Made by a program: the position numbers and the translations under genes
The notes under the pieces: model-generated
What the model was told of the DNA's origin: nothing
The model's database searches: none
What the model saw: the letters and a program-made list of their open reading frames with translations, nothing else
Part shown: one piece after another, positions 39,942 through 49,105 of the stretch
How the letters are laid out: each line of letters begins with the position of its first letter
Position numbering within the stretch: the first letter of the stretch is position 1
Assembly: GCA_040880465.1 (NCBI GenBank)
Contig: JBBDIK010000012.1
Location: 261,417-325,416, forward strand
From: JBBDIK01 sp040880465
Lineage (GTDB): Bacteria > Actinomycetota > UBA4738 > JBBDHU01
Length of the DNA: 64,000 nucleotides
Direction: 5' to 3'

Positions 39942-42095
39942 GTGCCTGCGCCGCTGACTCCAGCTGAGGACCGCTCGGCCTCCCCGCCGGCCCAGGTCGG
40001 CGAACCCGACCCCGAGACCAAGCGTCTGGAAGCCCTCCTCGCCTACGGCGTCCTCGATACCCCGCCCGAGGAGGCCTTCGACGACCTCGCCCGGCTCGCG
40101 GCCACGATCTGTCGGGCGCCGATCGCGCTGATCAACTTCGTGGACGATGGACGGGCCTGGTCCAAGGCCAACATCGGGCTGCTGGCGACCCACACCGCGC
40201 GCTCCGAATCCTTCTGCACGGAGGTGGTCGCCACCGGCGAACCGTTGGTGGTCCAGGACGCCGCGGAGGACCAGCGTTTCGCCAACCTCCCGATGGTGGT
40301 CTCGGATCCACTGATCCGCTTCTACGCAGGCGCCCCGATCACCTCGCCCGACGGCTTCGTCGTCGGGACCCTGTGCGTCATGGACCGCGCCGAGCGGGGC
40401 TTCTCCTCCGACCAGGCGGCCGCGCTGGCAACGCTGGCCCGACAGGCCATCACCCAGCTCGAGCTCCGGCGGACGGCAGCCGACTCGCACCGCGCCGCCG
40501 AACGGCATGCCGCCACCGCCGAGGCGCTCTCGGAGGCCGAGAACCGGTTCCGATCGCTCGTCGAGACCATCCCGGCCGTCGTCTACCTGGACGCCTACAA
40601 CGAGGCCAGTTCGGCGATCTACATCAGCCCACAGGTCGAGTCGCTGCTCGGCTACACGCCCGAGGAATGGGTCGCCGAACCCGATCGGTGGCGGCAGATC
40701 CTGCACCCCGATGATCGGGAGCAGGCCCTCGAAGATCAGGATCTGGTCCTGCGGACCGAGGCCCCGTGGAAACTCGAGTACCGCATGCTCGCGAAGGACG
40801 GGCGCGTGGTGTGGGTGCACGATGAGGCCGTTATCATCCGCGACGAGGCCGGACGGCCCCTGTACTGGCAGGGGATCTGGCTGGACATGACCGAGCAGAA
40901 ACTCGCGACCGAGCAGCTGCGAGAAGCGGAAACCAAGTACCGGGCCCTGATCGAGCAGCTTCCCGCGATCACGTATCTGGACCCCATCGACGAGGAACAG
41001 GATTCCATCTACATCAGCCCACAGGTCGAGGCCATCATCGGCGGCACGGTCGAGGAGTGGCTGAGTTCACCGAACTACTGGGCGAGCCGGGTCTACCCGG
41101 ACGATCTCGATCGGGTCTGGGACACCTACGTCGAACACCGTCGCACTGGAGATTCCATGGCGCAGGAGTACCGGATGGTCCGCGACGACGGTCGCATCGT
41201 GTGGATCCGCGAGGAGGCACAGATCCTTCGGGACGACGAGGGCGAGCCCTGGTTGATCCAGGGCCTGCTCTACGACATCACCGCCCGTCGCCAGAGCGAC
41301 GAGGAACTCGCAGAGGCCCTGCGCCGCGAGCGAGAGGCCGTGGAACACCTCCAGCAGCTCGACGAGGTCAAGAACACCCTCCTGCATGCGGTCTCGCACG
41401 ACCTTCGCAGTCCGATCACGTCGATGCTCGGTTCCGCGATGACCCTCGAACGCGAGGAGGCGATGCTTTCGCCGCGCGACCGGCAGAGCCTGGTCCGGGG
41501 GCTGGCGTCGAGCGCTCGCAAGATGCACCGGATCGTCAACGACCTGTTGGACATGGATCGGCTCGAGCGTGGCATCGTCGCTCCCCGCCGGCACCGCACC
41601 AACGTCGGCGACCTCGTGCGGCGCGTGGTCGAGGAACTGGGCTTCACCACGGACCGCCCGATCGAGATCGATGCCGAGCCGGTGGTCGTGAACGTCGACG
41701 CCGCCAAGGTCGAGCGCATCGTCGAGAACCTCTTGGCCAACACGGCGCGGCACACGCCCTCCGGAACCCAGGTCTGGGTGCGCGTCCGTCCGAAGGACGA
41801 CGGCGTGCTCATCACCGTCGAGGACAGCGGCCCGGGAGTCGCGCCCGAACTGTGGGACACGATCTTCGAGCCCTTCAAGCAAGGCGGCCGCGATGCGGTG
41901 CAGTCCCCCGGGGTCGGGATCGGACTGTCCCTGGTTGCCCGGTTCGCCGAGCTCCATGGCGGGCGGGCGTGGGTGGATGAGCGGACCGGCGGCGGGGCGG
42001 CCTTCCACGTGTACCTGCCGACCGGCCCCGCGGATCCGTCCGTCGAGATGCCGCCGATGATCCTGGACGAACCGCCGATCAGACCGAGCCAGTAG
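39942..42095 (+). CDS. Orphan hybrid sensor: GAF-PAS-PAS histidine kinase
   Basis: A 717-residue cytoplasmic sensor kinase. GAF about residues 40-175, PAS/PAC 198-320, a second PAS/PAC 330-450, a dimerisation domain with AVSHDLRSPITSML (phospho-acceptor His486), and a HATPase with N-box NLLANTARHT, VEDSGPGV and GVGIGLSLV. No transmembrane segment is evident, so the signal is intracellular or soluble. No response regulator lies nearby. I start at GTG 39942 because GAGGGAGAC precedes it; a GTG at 39888 is an alternative. It ends 10 bases before the tRNA-Pro. Confidence 0.88.
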   Translation: MPAPLTPAEDRSASPPAQVGEPDPETKRLEALLAYGVLDTPPEEAFDDLARLAATICRAPIALINFVDDGRAWSKANIGLLATHTARSESFCTEVVATGEPLVVQDAAEDQRFANLPMVVSDPLIRFYAGAPITSPDGFVVGTLCVMDRAERGFSSDQAAALATLARQAITQLELRRTAADSHRAAERHAATAEALSEAENRFRSLVETIPAVVYLDAYNEASSAIYISPQVESLLGYTPEEWVAEPDRWRQILHPDDREQALEDQDLVLRTEAPWKLEYRMLAKDGRVVWVHDEAVIIRDEAGRPLYWQGIWLDMTEQKLATEQLREAETKYRALIEQLPAITYLDPIDEEQDSIYISPQVEAIIGGTVEEWLSSPNYWASRVYPDDLDRVWDTYVEHRRTGDSMAQEYRMVRDDGRIVWIREEAQILRDDEGEPWLIQGLLYDITARRQSDEELAEALRREREAVEHLQQLDEVKNTLLHAVSHDLRSPITSMLGSAMTLEREEAMLSPRDRQSLVRGLASSARKMHRIVNDLLDMDRLERGIVAPRRHRTNVGDLVRRVVEELGFTTDRPIEIDAEPVVVNVDAAKVERIVENLLANTARHTPSGTQVWVRVRPKDDGVLITVEDSGPGVAPELWDTIFEPFKQGGRDAVQSPGVGIGLSLVARFAELHGGRAWVDERTGGGAAFHVYLPTGPADPSVEMPPMILDEPPIRPSQ

Positions 42096-42104
42096 GTAGT
42101 TCGG

Positions 42105-42178
42105 TCGGGACGGCGGGATTCGAACCCGCGACCCCTGGTCCCCCAGACCAGTGCGCTACCAGGCTGCGCCACGTCCCG
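42105..42178 (-). tRNA. tRNA-Pro (GGG anticodon)
   Basis: A 74-base cloverleaf on the minus strand. The acceptor stem CGGGACG pairs with CGTCCCG; the anticodon arm is CTGGT-CTGGGGG-ACCAG with GGG at positions 34-36; the T arm is GCGGG-TTCGAAT-CCCGC. The discriminator is A and CCA is not encoded (ACCG follows). It reads Pro CCC and CCT codons. Confidence 0.95.
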
Positions 42179-42189
42179 TGGGCAGGATT

Positions 42190-43500
42190 CTACCCGTCGC
42201 GTTCGGTGCGCCCTCGCCGCCGAGCTTGCTTGGGCCTGAAGCGCAACCGGATCGGCACGCCTTCGAAGCCGAACGCGTCGCGGAGCCGGTGCTCCAGGAA
42301 CCGGCGATACGAAGGTTCCGGAAGCTTGCCACCGAAGAGGACGAACGTCGGGGGACCCGCCGTGACCTGCGTTCCGTACCGGAATCGCCCAACCCCTCGC
42401 GTCGTCGGCCGCTCCGCCTGTGCGCGTTCGAGCACGTCGTTGACCTTGGCCGTCGGGACGCGCCGAGCCCATCGTTCCCGCGTCGCGGCGAGCGCAGCCG
42501 GGAGCCGTGCCACCCCGCTCCCCCGGAGCGCCGACGTGCGGAGCATCTGTGTCTGTGCGTACGCAGCGAAACCCGCGGTCAGATCCTTGAACAGCTTATC
42601 CTTCTCCTCGACCAGGTCCCACTTGTTCGCCGCGACGACCAGTCCTCGCCCGGCCTCCATGACGTCGTTGGCGATCCGCTTGTCGTCACCGGTGAGTCCC
42701 TCGCTCGCGTCGATGACCAGGAGCACGACGTCGGCTCGCTCGATGGCGCGGTTGGTCCGAAGCAATCCGTAGTACTCGATCCCCTGCGTCTTCACGACGC
42801 TCCGCAAGCCGGCGGTATCAACGAACCGGACGGGAGTGCCCTCCCACTCAACGACCGCATCGACCGCATCACGGGTCGTCCCGGCCTCTTCGAAGACCAC
42901 CGCGCGTTCGTCCCCCACGAGCCGGTTGAATACCGAGGACTTCCCGACGTTGGGACGACCGACGAGCGCGAACCGCATCTCCTGGACCCGAGGCTCCGAA
43001 CCGTCATCGTCGGGGAGGATCGCGACGATCTGATCGAGCAGGTCACCCGTGCCGCGACCGTGCAAGGCCGAGATGAAGACCGGATCCCCGAGTCCCAGCG
43101 CATGGAGCGAGGCGGCGTCCGCCTCGTCGACATCGGAGTCGACCTTGTTCGCCACGACCAGCACCGGAACCTCGATGCGCCGCAAGCGTTTCGCGAGATC
43201 GACATCCTCCTCCTGGGGGCCGGTGGTGGCATCGCAGACCAGGATCACGACGTCCGCATCCGTCGCCGCGCGGGCCGCCTGACCCGATACGAGCGCCTCG
43301 ATCCCGGCCGCATCTCGGACGTACCCGCCAGTGTCGACCAACGTGAACTCCCGGCCGCGCCACGAGGTGCCGAGCTCGAGACGGTCGCGCGTCACCCCTG
43401 GGATCTCGTCGGCGATCGTCTCGCGTCGCCCGTGGAGGCGGTTGATCAGCGTGGACTTGCCCACGTTCTGCCGGCCGACGATCGCGACGCGAGGAGGCAT
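42190..43500 (-). CDS. der: Ribosome-assembly GTPase Der (EngA)
   Basis: A 436-residue tandem GTPase required for 50S assembly. The first G domain starts VAIVGRQNVGKSTLINRL, the second has FALVGRPNVGKSSVFNRL near residue 180, each with DxxG and NKxD motifs (DTGGYV, NKVD; DTAGL, NKWD). A KH-like C-terminal domain closes the chain. It begins with a one-base overlap (TGATG) with the cmk stop, completing the aroH-tyrA-aroA-cmk-der series. Confidence 0.95.
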   Translation of the reverse strand: MPPRVAIVGRQNVGKSTLINRLHGRRETIADEIPGVTRDRLELGTSWRGREFTLVDTGGYVRDAAGIEALVSGQAARAATDADVVILVCDATTGPQEEDVDLAKRLRRIEVPVLVVANKVDSDVDEADAASLHALGLGDPVFISALHGRGTGDLLDQIVAILPDDDGSEPRVQEMRFALVGRPNVGKSSVFNRLVGDERAVVFEEAGTTRDAVDAVVEWEGTPVRFVDTAGLRSVVKTQGIEYYGLLRTNRAIERADVVLLVIDASEGLTGDDKRIANDVMEAGRGLVVAANKWDLVEEKDKLFKDLTAGFAAYAQTQMLRTSALRGSGVARLPAALAATRERWARRVPTAKVNDVLERAQAERPTTRGVGRFRYGTQVTAGPPTFVLFGGKLPEPSYRRFLEHRLRDAFGFEGVPIRLRFRPKQARRRGRTERDG

Positions 43501-44159
43501 CAGTCCGCGGCCACGATGCCCCGCTCGGCGGCCAGCCGAAGGGCCTCTGCCAGGACTTCCTCCGCGTCGCGGGACGACGTGTCGATCGTCACCGCCCCAT
43601 CCGCAGGAACGAACGGGTTCACCCGTGCATCCTTCTCGTCGCGCTGCACCAGATCCTGGCCGACGTCCTCGCGGCCGCCACGCTCCGCGACGCGCCTCGA
43701 TGCCCGCTCCTCCTCCGTCGCATCCAGGAAGATCTTCAAGTCGGCGTCGGGGAACACGACCGTGGCGATGTCCCGCCCTTCCATGACCGCCCCTTCCTGC
43801 CCGAGCGCGCGCTGCGCATCCCGCATCGCCGCTCGCACCTCCAGGTGGCGCGCGACCTCCGAGACGGCGGCCTCGACCGCGTCCGATGTCAGCTCGGCCG
43901 AAGGAGCTTCACCGTCGACCCAGATGACCGGCGGAACCTCGGTCGACAGGGAGAAGCGGACCCAGGCCATCGCAGACGCCAGCCCTGGTCCATCGGCGAG
44001 GTCGAGTCCACGGGCGAGAGCACGCGCCGTCAGCGCCCGGTACATCAGTCCCGTGTTCACGTATGGCAGGCCGAGGCGGGCCGCCAGGCCGATCGCCAGC
44101 GTGCTCTTGCCCGATCCGGCCGGCCCGTCGATCGCGATGACGTGACCGGAACGGTTCAC
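43500..44159 (-). CDS. cmk: Cytidylate kinase
   Basis: A 219-residue P-loop kinase that converts CMP and dCMP to diphosphates. Walker A is IDGPAGSGKST near residue 9, followed by LGLPYVNTGLMYRALT and AMEGRDIATVVFPDADLKIF, with the LID arginines in ERASRRVAERGG. GTG 44159 is chosen over the longer frame because GGAGG precedes it and its GTGA overlaps the aroA stop by four bases. It is one base-overlap coupled to der. Confidence 0.93.
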   Translation of the reverse strand: MNRSGHVIAIDGPAGSGKSTLAIGLAARLGLPYVNTGLMYRALTARALARGLDLADGPGLASAMAWVRFSLSTEVPPVIWVDGEAPSAELTSDAVEAAVSEVARHLEVRAAMRDAQRALGQEGAVMEGRDIATVVFPDADLKIFLDATEEERASRRVAERGGREDVGQDLVQRDEKDARVNPFVPADGAVTIDTSSRDAEEVLAEALRLAAERGIVAAD

Positions 44160-45520
44160 GAGACCTCCAGGCGAGCGCCGAGGCCCTGCATCGTCGCCAC
44201 GAACCCGGGGAACGTGATCGAGGCCCATTCGATCCCGTCGACCGAGCACTCGGCCCGAGCCGACAGGCCGGCGACCACGAACGCCATCGCCAGGCGGTGG
44301 TCACGAAGGCCATCGGCGCTGCCACCCGACAGACCGCCGCCGGCCACCACCAGCGCGTCCCCCTGGACCTCGGCCCCGGCTCCGAGTCCGCGCAGGCCGT
44401 CCGCGAGACCCTCGAGCCGGTTGCTCTCCTTCACCCGAAGCTCCCCCGCACCCTCGAACCTCGTCTCCCCGTCGGCAGCGGTAGCAAGGGCTGCCAGGAC
44501 CGCGACCTCGTCGTGCACGAGCGGGAACTCAGCCGCCGGGACGACGGTCCCGCGGAGCCCGGACCCCACCCCGTGCACGGCGATCACACCCGCCGGCTCG
44601 CCCACGGACTCCCAGGTCCCTTCGGTGGCGAGCTCGACGCCCATACGGCGCATCACGTCCAGGAAGTGCGTACGCGTGGGGTTCAGGCCGATATCCGGCA
44701 CTGACACCGCTCCACCGGTGAGTGCCCCGGCGGCAAGGACGAACGAGGCAGACGACGGGTCACCGGGGAGGCGGCCCGAGAATCCCGGATATCGCCACGC
44801 CGACACCGTCACCGAGTTGCCGTCAGCCGCGACGGGCCCACCCACGGCCCGCAGGAATCGCTCCGTATGATCGCGCGTCGGCGCCGACTCCTCGACGGTC
44901 GTCTCACCTTCCGCCGCAAGGCCGGCCAGCAGGACCGCGCCCTTCACCTGCGAGGACGGCGTGAGCGTCGCGTAGCGGATGCCGGTCAGTCCCCCACCGG
45001 AGATCTCGAGGGGCGCGTGGCCCTCAGACGTCGCAACCGACGCCCCCATGAGGCGGAGCGGCCCCGCGATCCGCTCCATCGGGCGAACACTGAGCGCCTC
45101 GTCTCCCTCCAGGACCGTCGTGAAATGGCATCCGGCCACCAGACCGGACACCAGGCGCATCGTCGTCCCAGAGTTGCCGCAATCCAGAGGGCCAGAGGGC
45201 GGCGCGAGAGCCCCCCTCCCCTCACCCTCCACATGAACTTCATCCTTGTAATTACGCGGCTGTGACGTGTTCCACGTGAGACGTTCACCCTCACCTTCCG
45301 CTGCAGCATCGACGGCCCAGGAGGCCAGCGCCTCGTCTCCCGACAGGGCGGCCATGCACCGGGCGGTCGAGGCGACGTCGAGAGCCGACGGGATCCCGCT
45401 CAGTTCCGACCGACCTTCCGCCGACGCAGCGAAGATGAGCCAACGATGGGCGATGGACTTGTCTCCGGGGACCCGCACCTCACCCTCGACCCGCCCACCG
45501 GAACGGACGACGGCGCGCAT
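44156..45520 (-). CDS. aroA: EPSP synthase (3-phosphoshikimate 1-carboxyvinyltransferase) with an insertion
   Basis: A 454-residue shikimate-pathway enzyme. Family motifs: VPGDKSIAHRW near residue 18, LDCGNSGTTMRL near 112, RPMERI near 151, and GELRVKESNRLE with DHRLAMAF near the end. The connection between MAALSGDE and LDCGNSGT is about 20 residues longer than usual, with the atypical stretch ERLTWNTSQPRNYKDE (residues about 79-94). The DNA of this insert is less GC-rich and includes a parS-like 16-mer. ATG 45520 overlaps the tyrA stop by one base. Confidence 0.92.
   Translation of the reverse strand: MRAVVRSGGRVEGEVRVPGDKSIAHRWLIFAASAEGRSELSGIPSALDVASTARCMAALSGDEALASWAVDAAAEGEGERLTWNTSQPRNYKDEVHVEGEGRGALAPPSGPLDCGNSGTTMRLVSGLVAGCHFTTVLEGDEALSVRPMERIAGPLRLMGASVATSEGHAPLEISGGGLTGIRYATLTPSSQVKGAVLLAGLAAEGETTVEESAPTRDHTERFLRAVGGPVAADGNSVTVSAWRYPGFSGRLPGDPSSASFVLAAGALTGGAVSVPDIGLNPTRTHFLDVMRRMGVELATEGTWESVGEPAGVIAVHGVGSGLRGTVVPAAEFPLVHDEVAVLAALATAADGETRFEGAGELRVKESNRLEGLADGLRGLGAGAEVQGDALVVAGGGLSGGSADGLRDHRLAMAFVVAGLSARAECSVDGIEWASITFPGFVATMQGLGARLEVS
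45268..45283. other. parS-like sequence inside aroA
   Basis: TGTTCCACGTGAGACG matches 13 of 16 positions of the palindromic ParB site TGTTTCACGTGAAACA, including the CACGTGA core. It encodes aroA residues 80-85 (RLTWNT) within the non-conserved insertion. A chance match of this quality in 64 kb is not negligible. Confidence 0.4.
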
Positions 45521-46611
45521 CAGGCGATCCTCACGGCCTCGAACGAGTGCACGGCGAGCCCTTCCACCGCCCGGTCGGCGTCGCCCGCCGCAACGGTCAC
45601 GTGGACGGACCCGCGTCCCCCTTCCGGAGAGTGGACGAGCTGGATGTCCTCGATGTTGACATCGCGCTCGCCGAATGCGGCCGTCAGCTCGGCCAGTACG
45701 CCCGGCCGGTCGTCGATCCCCACTTGCAGGATGGCTACCCCGGTCCTGACCTGTGGCTTGGCGGTGAGCCGCCGACGTTCCTCGGTCGCCGCCGCCATGG
45801 TTCGCTCGACCCCCGGCTCGTCCCCGCCCGCGACGAGATCCCGTAGCGACGCGAGTTCGTCCGCGTACAGGTCCACCGCACGCACGAGTTCGTCCCGGTT
45901 GGACGAGAGGATGCCGGCCCACAGGTGCGGATCGGATGCCGCCAGACGGGTGAGATCGCGGAACCCACCAGCTGCCAGCAGGAGTGTCTCCGGCTGACCC
46001 TCCTCCTCGCGGGCCGCCAGATTCATGAGCGCGGTCGCTGCGACCTGGGGCAGGTGGCTCACGACCGCCACCACCCGGTCGTGGGCCTCCGGTTCCATGC
46101 GCACCGGGTTCGCACCGGAGCGTTCTACCCATCCCTGGACGACACCGACGGCATCAGGATCGGTCGCGGAGGTGGGCGTCAGGACCCAGACGGCGTCGTC
46201 GATGATCGATGCCGACGCACCGTCGGGACCGGAACGCTCCGACCCTCCCATGGGATGTCCCCCGACGAACCTTCCGGCCACCTCACCCGCCGCCGCAACG
46301 ACCGCGTCCACGATCGAGACTTTCACGCTCCCTGCGTCCGTCACGACCACTGCTGGGTCGGCGGCGAGCGCGGCCAGGACGACGTCGGCGATCGCCGGCA
46401 CGGGGGTGCACACGAACGCTACGGAGGCCCCGTCGACGGCCTCAGCCACGTCACCCGCAGGCTTCAGGCCCGATCGCGCCGATGCCGCCGCGAGCACGGC
46501 CGCATGCGTGTCGAAGCCGACCACGTCGCCGCCCGCCCGGGCAACCGCCATCGCGATCGAGGTTCCGACGAGACCGCAGCCCAGAACGGCGACGCGGTCA
46601 GGTGAGGTCAT
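45520..46611 (-). CDS. tyrA: Prephenate dehydrogenase with ACT domain
   Basis: A 363-residue enzyme of tyrosine synthesis. The NAD site is VAVLGCGLVGTSIA near residue 6, the prephenate-binding segment is FVGGHPMGGSERSG near residue 117 with its histidine, and HDRVVAVVSHLPQV follows. A C-terminal ACT domain (residues about 290-360) probably mediates feedback by tyrosine. I chose ATG 46611; ATG 46644 has a better Shine-Dalgarno (GAGG) but would overlap aroH by 47 bases. It lies between aroH and aroA. Confidence 0.9.
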   Translation of the reverse strand: MTSPDRVAVLGCGLVGTSIAMAVARAGGDVVGFDTHAAVLAAASARSGLKPAGDVAEAVDGASVAFVCTPVPAIADVVLAALAADPAVVVTDAGSVKVSIVDAVVAAAGEVAGRFVGGHPMGGSERSGPDGASASIIDDAVWVLTPTSATDPDAVGVVQGWVERSGANPVRMEPEAHDRVVAVVSHLPQVAATALMNLAAREEEGQPETLLLAAGGFRDLTRLAASDPHLWAGILSSNRDELVRAVDLYADELASLRDLVAGGDEPGVERTMAAATEERRRLTAKPQVRTGVAILQVGIDDRPGVLAELTAAFGERDVNIEDIQLVHSPEGGRGSVHVTVAAGDADRAVEGLAVHSFEAVRIA

Positions 46612-46957
46612 CACGGAGGAGTTCTGCCCCGTCGAGGTAGACATGCTGCACCTCGGACTGGGCCCGGTCGGTCGCGAAGTGCATGAGGATGCGGATCACC
46701 CGCGGCATCGACCCGGGAACCGCGATCTCTTGGGCACAGAGCAGGGGGACGCCGGTGAGGCCGAGTTCGCGGGCGCCTTCCGCCGGAAAGGCCGAAACCA
46801 GGTCGGGGCTTGCTGTGAAGAAGATGCTGACCACGTCGTCCGACGCTACATCGTTGCGGGCCAACAGCTCCCCGACGAGGCGCGCGCTCTGGCCGAGCAC
46901 GTGCTCGCGCTCGTCTCCCGGCACCACGATCGCCCCACGGGCGGCCCTCGTCGTCAT
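46598..46957 (-). CDS. aroH: Chorismate mutase, AroH class
   Basis: A 119-residue trimeric mutase that converts chorismate to prephenate. Active-site segments: AARGAIVV near the N-terminus, PLLCAQEIAVPGSMPRVIRILMH with the conserved Cys-x-Gln-Glu and Arg, and HVYLDGAELLR at the end. The length matches Bacillus-type AroH. With tyrA downstream it supplies prephenate directly to the next gene product. The upstream rluB stops at 46967, ten bases away. Confidence 0.92.
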   Translation of the reverse strand: MTTRAARGAIVVPGDEREHVLGQSARLVGELLARNDVASDDVVSIFFTASPDLVSAFPAEGARELGLTGVPLLCAQEIAVPGSMPRVIRILMHFATDRAQSEVQHVYLDGAELLRDDLT

Positions 46958-46966
46958 GGGGTAAGG

Positions 46967-47686
46967 CTACAGCCCGGCGGCCTCGTACAGTCCTCGGACC
47001 TCGTCGGTCGTGAGCTCTCGGATCTTGCCGACGGCGAGGTCCCCGAGGGTCACGTTCGCCACGCGGACCCGCACCAGCCGAACGACCGGCAGTCCGACCG
47101 CTTCGAGGAGCCTTCGCACCTCGCGCTTGCGCCCCTCCGTCATGACGAGCCGGAGCGCCCCCCGGTCACCTGAGGACCCGGCGACCGTGGCACGGCGAGC
47201 ATGGGCCGGCCCGTCCTCCAAGGAGACCCCCGATCGGAGCCGGCTGAGGTGCTTCGCCGAAGGGCGCCCCCTGACCTCCGCGAGGTATTCCTTCTCGACC
47301 TCGTACCTCGGGTGCGTCAGCCGGTTGGCGAGCTCGCCCTCGTTCGTCAGGAGCAGCAGCCCCTCGGTGTCCCGGTCGAGCCGGCCGACCGGGAAGACAC
47401 GTGGGCCATCCGGGAGGAACGAGCGCAGGTCCGAGCGCCCCTGAGGATCACTCATCGTCGTCACGACACCGGCGGGTTTGTGCAGCGCGTAGGACCGGGC
47501 CGCCGGATCCAAGGGGACCCGATGGCCGTCGACCTCGACCACGTCGCTGGCGACATCCACCTTGTCGCCGAGCGTCGCGACGCGACCGCCGATGCGGACC
47601 CGGCCCGCCTCGATCAACGCTTCACTCGCGCGTCGCGAGCCGATCCCGGCTCTCGCAAGCGCTCGCTGGAGTCGCTCCTCGGGCAT
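46967..47686 (-). CDS. rluB: rRNA pseudouridine synthase, RluB/RsuA family
   Basis: A 239-residue pseudouridine synthase. An N-terminal S4 RNA-binding domain (RLQRALARAGIGSRRASEALIEAG) is followed by the catalytic domain with VGRLDRDTEGLLLLTNEG carrying the nucleophilic aspartate, and the KPAGVVTT strand. The target is a 23S or 16S rRNA uridine; RluB is more likely by context with scpB. It ends 10 bases before aroH. Confidence 0.9.
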   Translation of the reverse strand: MPEERLQRALARAGIGSRRASEALIEAGRVRIGGRVATLGDKVDVASDVVEVDGHRVPLDPAARSYALHKPAGVVTTMSDPQGRSDLRSFLPDGPRVFPVGRLDRDTEGLLLLTNEGELANRLTHPRYEVEKEYLAEVRGRPSAKHLSRLRSGVSLEDGPAHARRATVAGSSGDRGALRLVMTEGRKREVRRLLEAVGLPVVRLVRVRVANVTLGDLAVGKIRELTTDEVRGLYEAAGL

Positions 47687-47693
47687 GGGCGCG

Positions 47694-48368
47694 CTAGTCG
47701 GGTTCCTCCGGCCCGCGCGTCGCCTCGAACGAACCCAGTTCTCCCGCTTCGTCTTCCTCTTCGAGCAGGTCCGCCGCCGACTCCGCCGTCAGCGGGGCGG
47801 GAGCCCCTCCCTCCCCGGCCTCGCCCGCCTCCGATTCCTCGTCACCGTCCACCGCATCCAGCAGCGGCGCCAGCGAAGGCAGCGCCGTCAGCGACGGGAC
47901 TCCGAGCCGCTGGAGGAACTCGGGGGTGGTGCCGTACAGGACGGGACGCCCGGGAACCTCCTCCCGACCGACCTCGGTCAACAGGCCGCGGTCCATGAGG
48001 GACTTCAGGACCCCATCGGAGTTGACACCGCGGATAGCCGCGATCTGGTGCCGGGTCACCGGCTGCTTGTACGCCACGATCGCCAGGGTCTCGAGAGACG
48101 CCTTCGTCAGCCGGGTGTGGCGCGACGAGAGAACGAAGCGTTCCACGAACGACTGCGCGTCCGCATGCGTGAACAGCTGCCACCCACCCGCGACGTTACG
48201 CAGGACCAGCCCGCTGCCGCGCTCCTCGAGCCGGGCCGAGAGCTCGTCCAGCATCTGCTCGGCGGCGCGTCGGTCGACATCCAGCGCCTGGGCAAGCACC
48301 GTCGCCGCCAGGGGCTCGTCGGAGACGAACAGGATGGCTTCGAGCGCGCGTCCGGCGTCCTCGGTCAT
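47694..48368 (-). CDS. scpB: Segregation and condensation protein ScpB
   Basis: A 224-residue kleisin-interacting protein of the SMC condensin. Two winged-helix domains cover residues about 1-165 (LEAILFVSDEPLAATVLAQAL; LETLAIVAYKQPVTRHQIA with GVNSDGVLKSLMDRGLLTEVG). The tail from 190 is very acidic. It overlaps scpA by four bases. An SMC gene is not in the window. Confidence 0.93.
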   Translation of the reverse strand: MTEDAGRALEAILFVSDEPLAATVLAQALDVDRRAAEQMLDELSARLEERGSGLVLRNVAGGWQLFTHADAQSFVERFVLSSRHTRLTKASLETLAIVAYKQPVTRHQIAAIRGVNSDGVLKSLMDRGLLTEVGREEVPGRPVLYGTTPEFLQRLGVPSLTALPSLAPLLDAVDGDEESEAGEAGEGGAPAPLTAESAADLLEEEDEAGELGSFEATRGPEEPD

Positions 48369-49093
48369 CCTTGCCAGCTCACCTCGATCTCGCCGAACGT
48401 CGCCGCTTGCCGCAGGTCGACCCGTCCGTCCCGGAAGAGCTCGAGGAGCGCCAGGAAGCGCACGACCACGTAGATCCGGTCGGGACAGCTCGCTACGAGA
48501 TCCCGGAAGCTGAGCTGTTTCGCCTCAAGCATGTGTTCCTCGACCGCCCGGAGCTCGTCTTGGACGCTGACGCGGATGGGCGTCACGTGCGAGAGATCGA
48601 GCATGGGCGGCGGCGCCAGGACCTGGGCGGCGATCCGGGCGAGTTCCGCGGCCGTCACGTTCGCCATCACGTCCGGGTACAGGTCGGCGAACTCACGTGA
48701 CGGTCCGACATCGCGTGGGAGATACCGTTCGCTGTCCTCCATGCGCCGGGCGAGATCCACGGCGGCGCGGCGGAACGCTCGTAGCTCGATGCTCCGCGCG
48801 AAGGCGAGGTCCGGCGAAGGACCGAGGTCGTCCTCATCCAACCCGCTCTCGTGTTTCGGCATCAGTCGGTGGATCTTCAGCTCGAGCAGTACGGCGCAGA
48901 CCGCGAGGAACCAGGTCGCCTCTTCCAGGGTCCATCCATCCGCCTCCTTGGCGTGGGCGATGAACCGGTCGGTGATGTCGGCGACGGCCACGTCGCATAC
49001 GTCGATCTTCTGCTCGAGGATCAGGTCCGCGAGGAGCCGGAACGGCCCGGTGAAGACGGCCGTCTCGACCGCGAAGTCACTCTGTTCAGGCAC
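48365..49093 (-). CDS. scpA: Segregation and condensation protein ScpA
   Basis: A 242-residue kleisin subunit of SMC-ScpAB that helps compact and separate chromosomes. The N-terminal domain with GPFRLLADLILEQKIDVCDV contacts the SMC neck; the middle and C-terminal helices (VVRFLALLELFRDGRVDLRQ) contact the SMC head and ScpB. TG at 48365-48368 overlaps the scpB start. trpS begins 12 bases upstream. Confidence 0.92.
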   Translation of the reverse strand: MPEQSDFAVETAVFTGPFRLLADLILEQKIDVCDVAVADITDRFIAHAKEADGWTLEEATWFLAVCAVLLELKIHRLMPKHESGLDEDDLGPSPDLAFARSIELRAFRRAAVDLARRMEDSERYLPRDVGPSREFADLYPDVMANVTAAELARIAAQVLAPPPMLDLSHVTPIRVSVQDELRAVEEHMLEAKQLSFRDLVASCPDRIYVVVRFLALLELFRDGRVDLRQAATFGEIEVSWQG

Positions 49094-49105
49094 CGGTCGC
49101 CTCCG

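Noticed and set aside
42151..44145. A 664-codon plus-strand frame over der and cmk
   Set aside because: It includes the tRNA region and is antisense to two well-supported genes.
48685..48700. TCACGTGA core in scpA as a second parS site
   Set aside because: Only the eight-base core matches; the flanks do not fit the ParB consensus.
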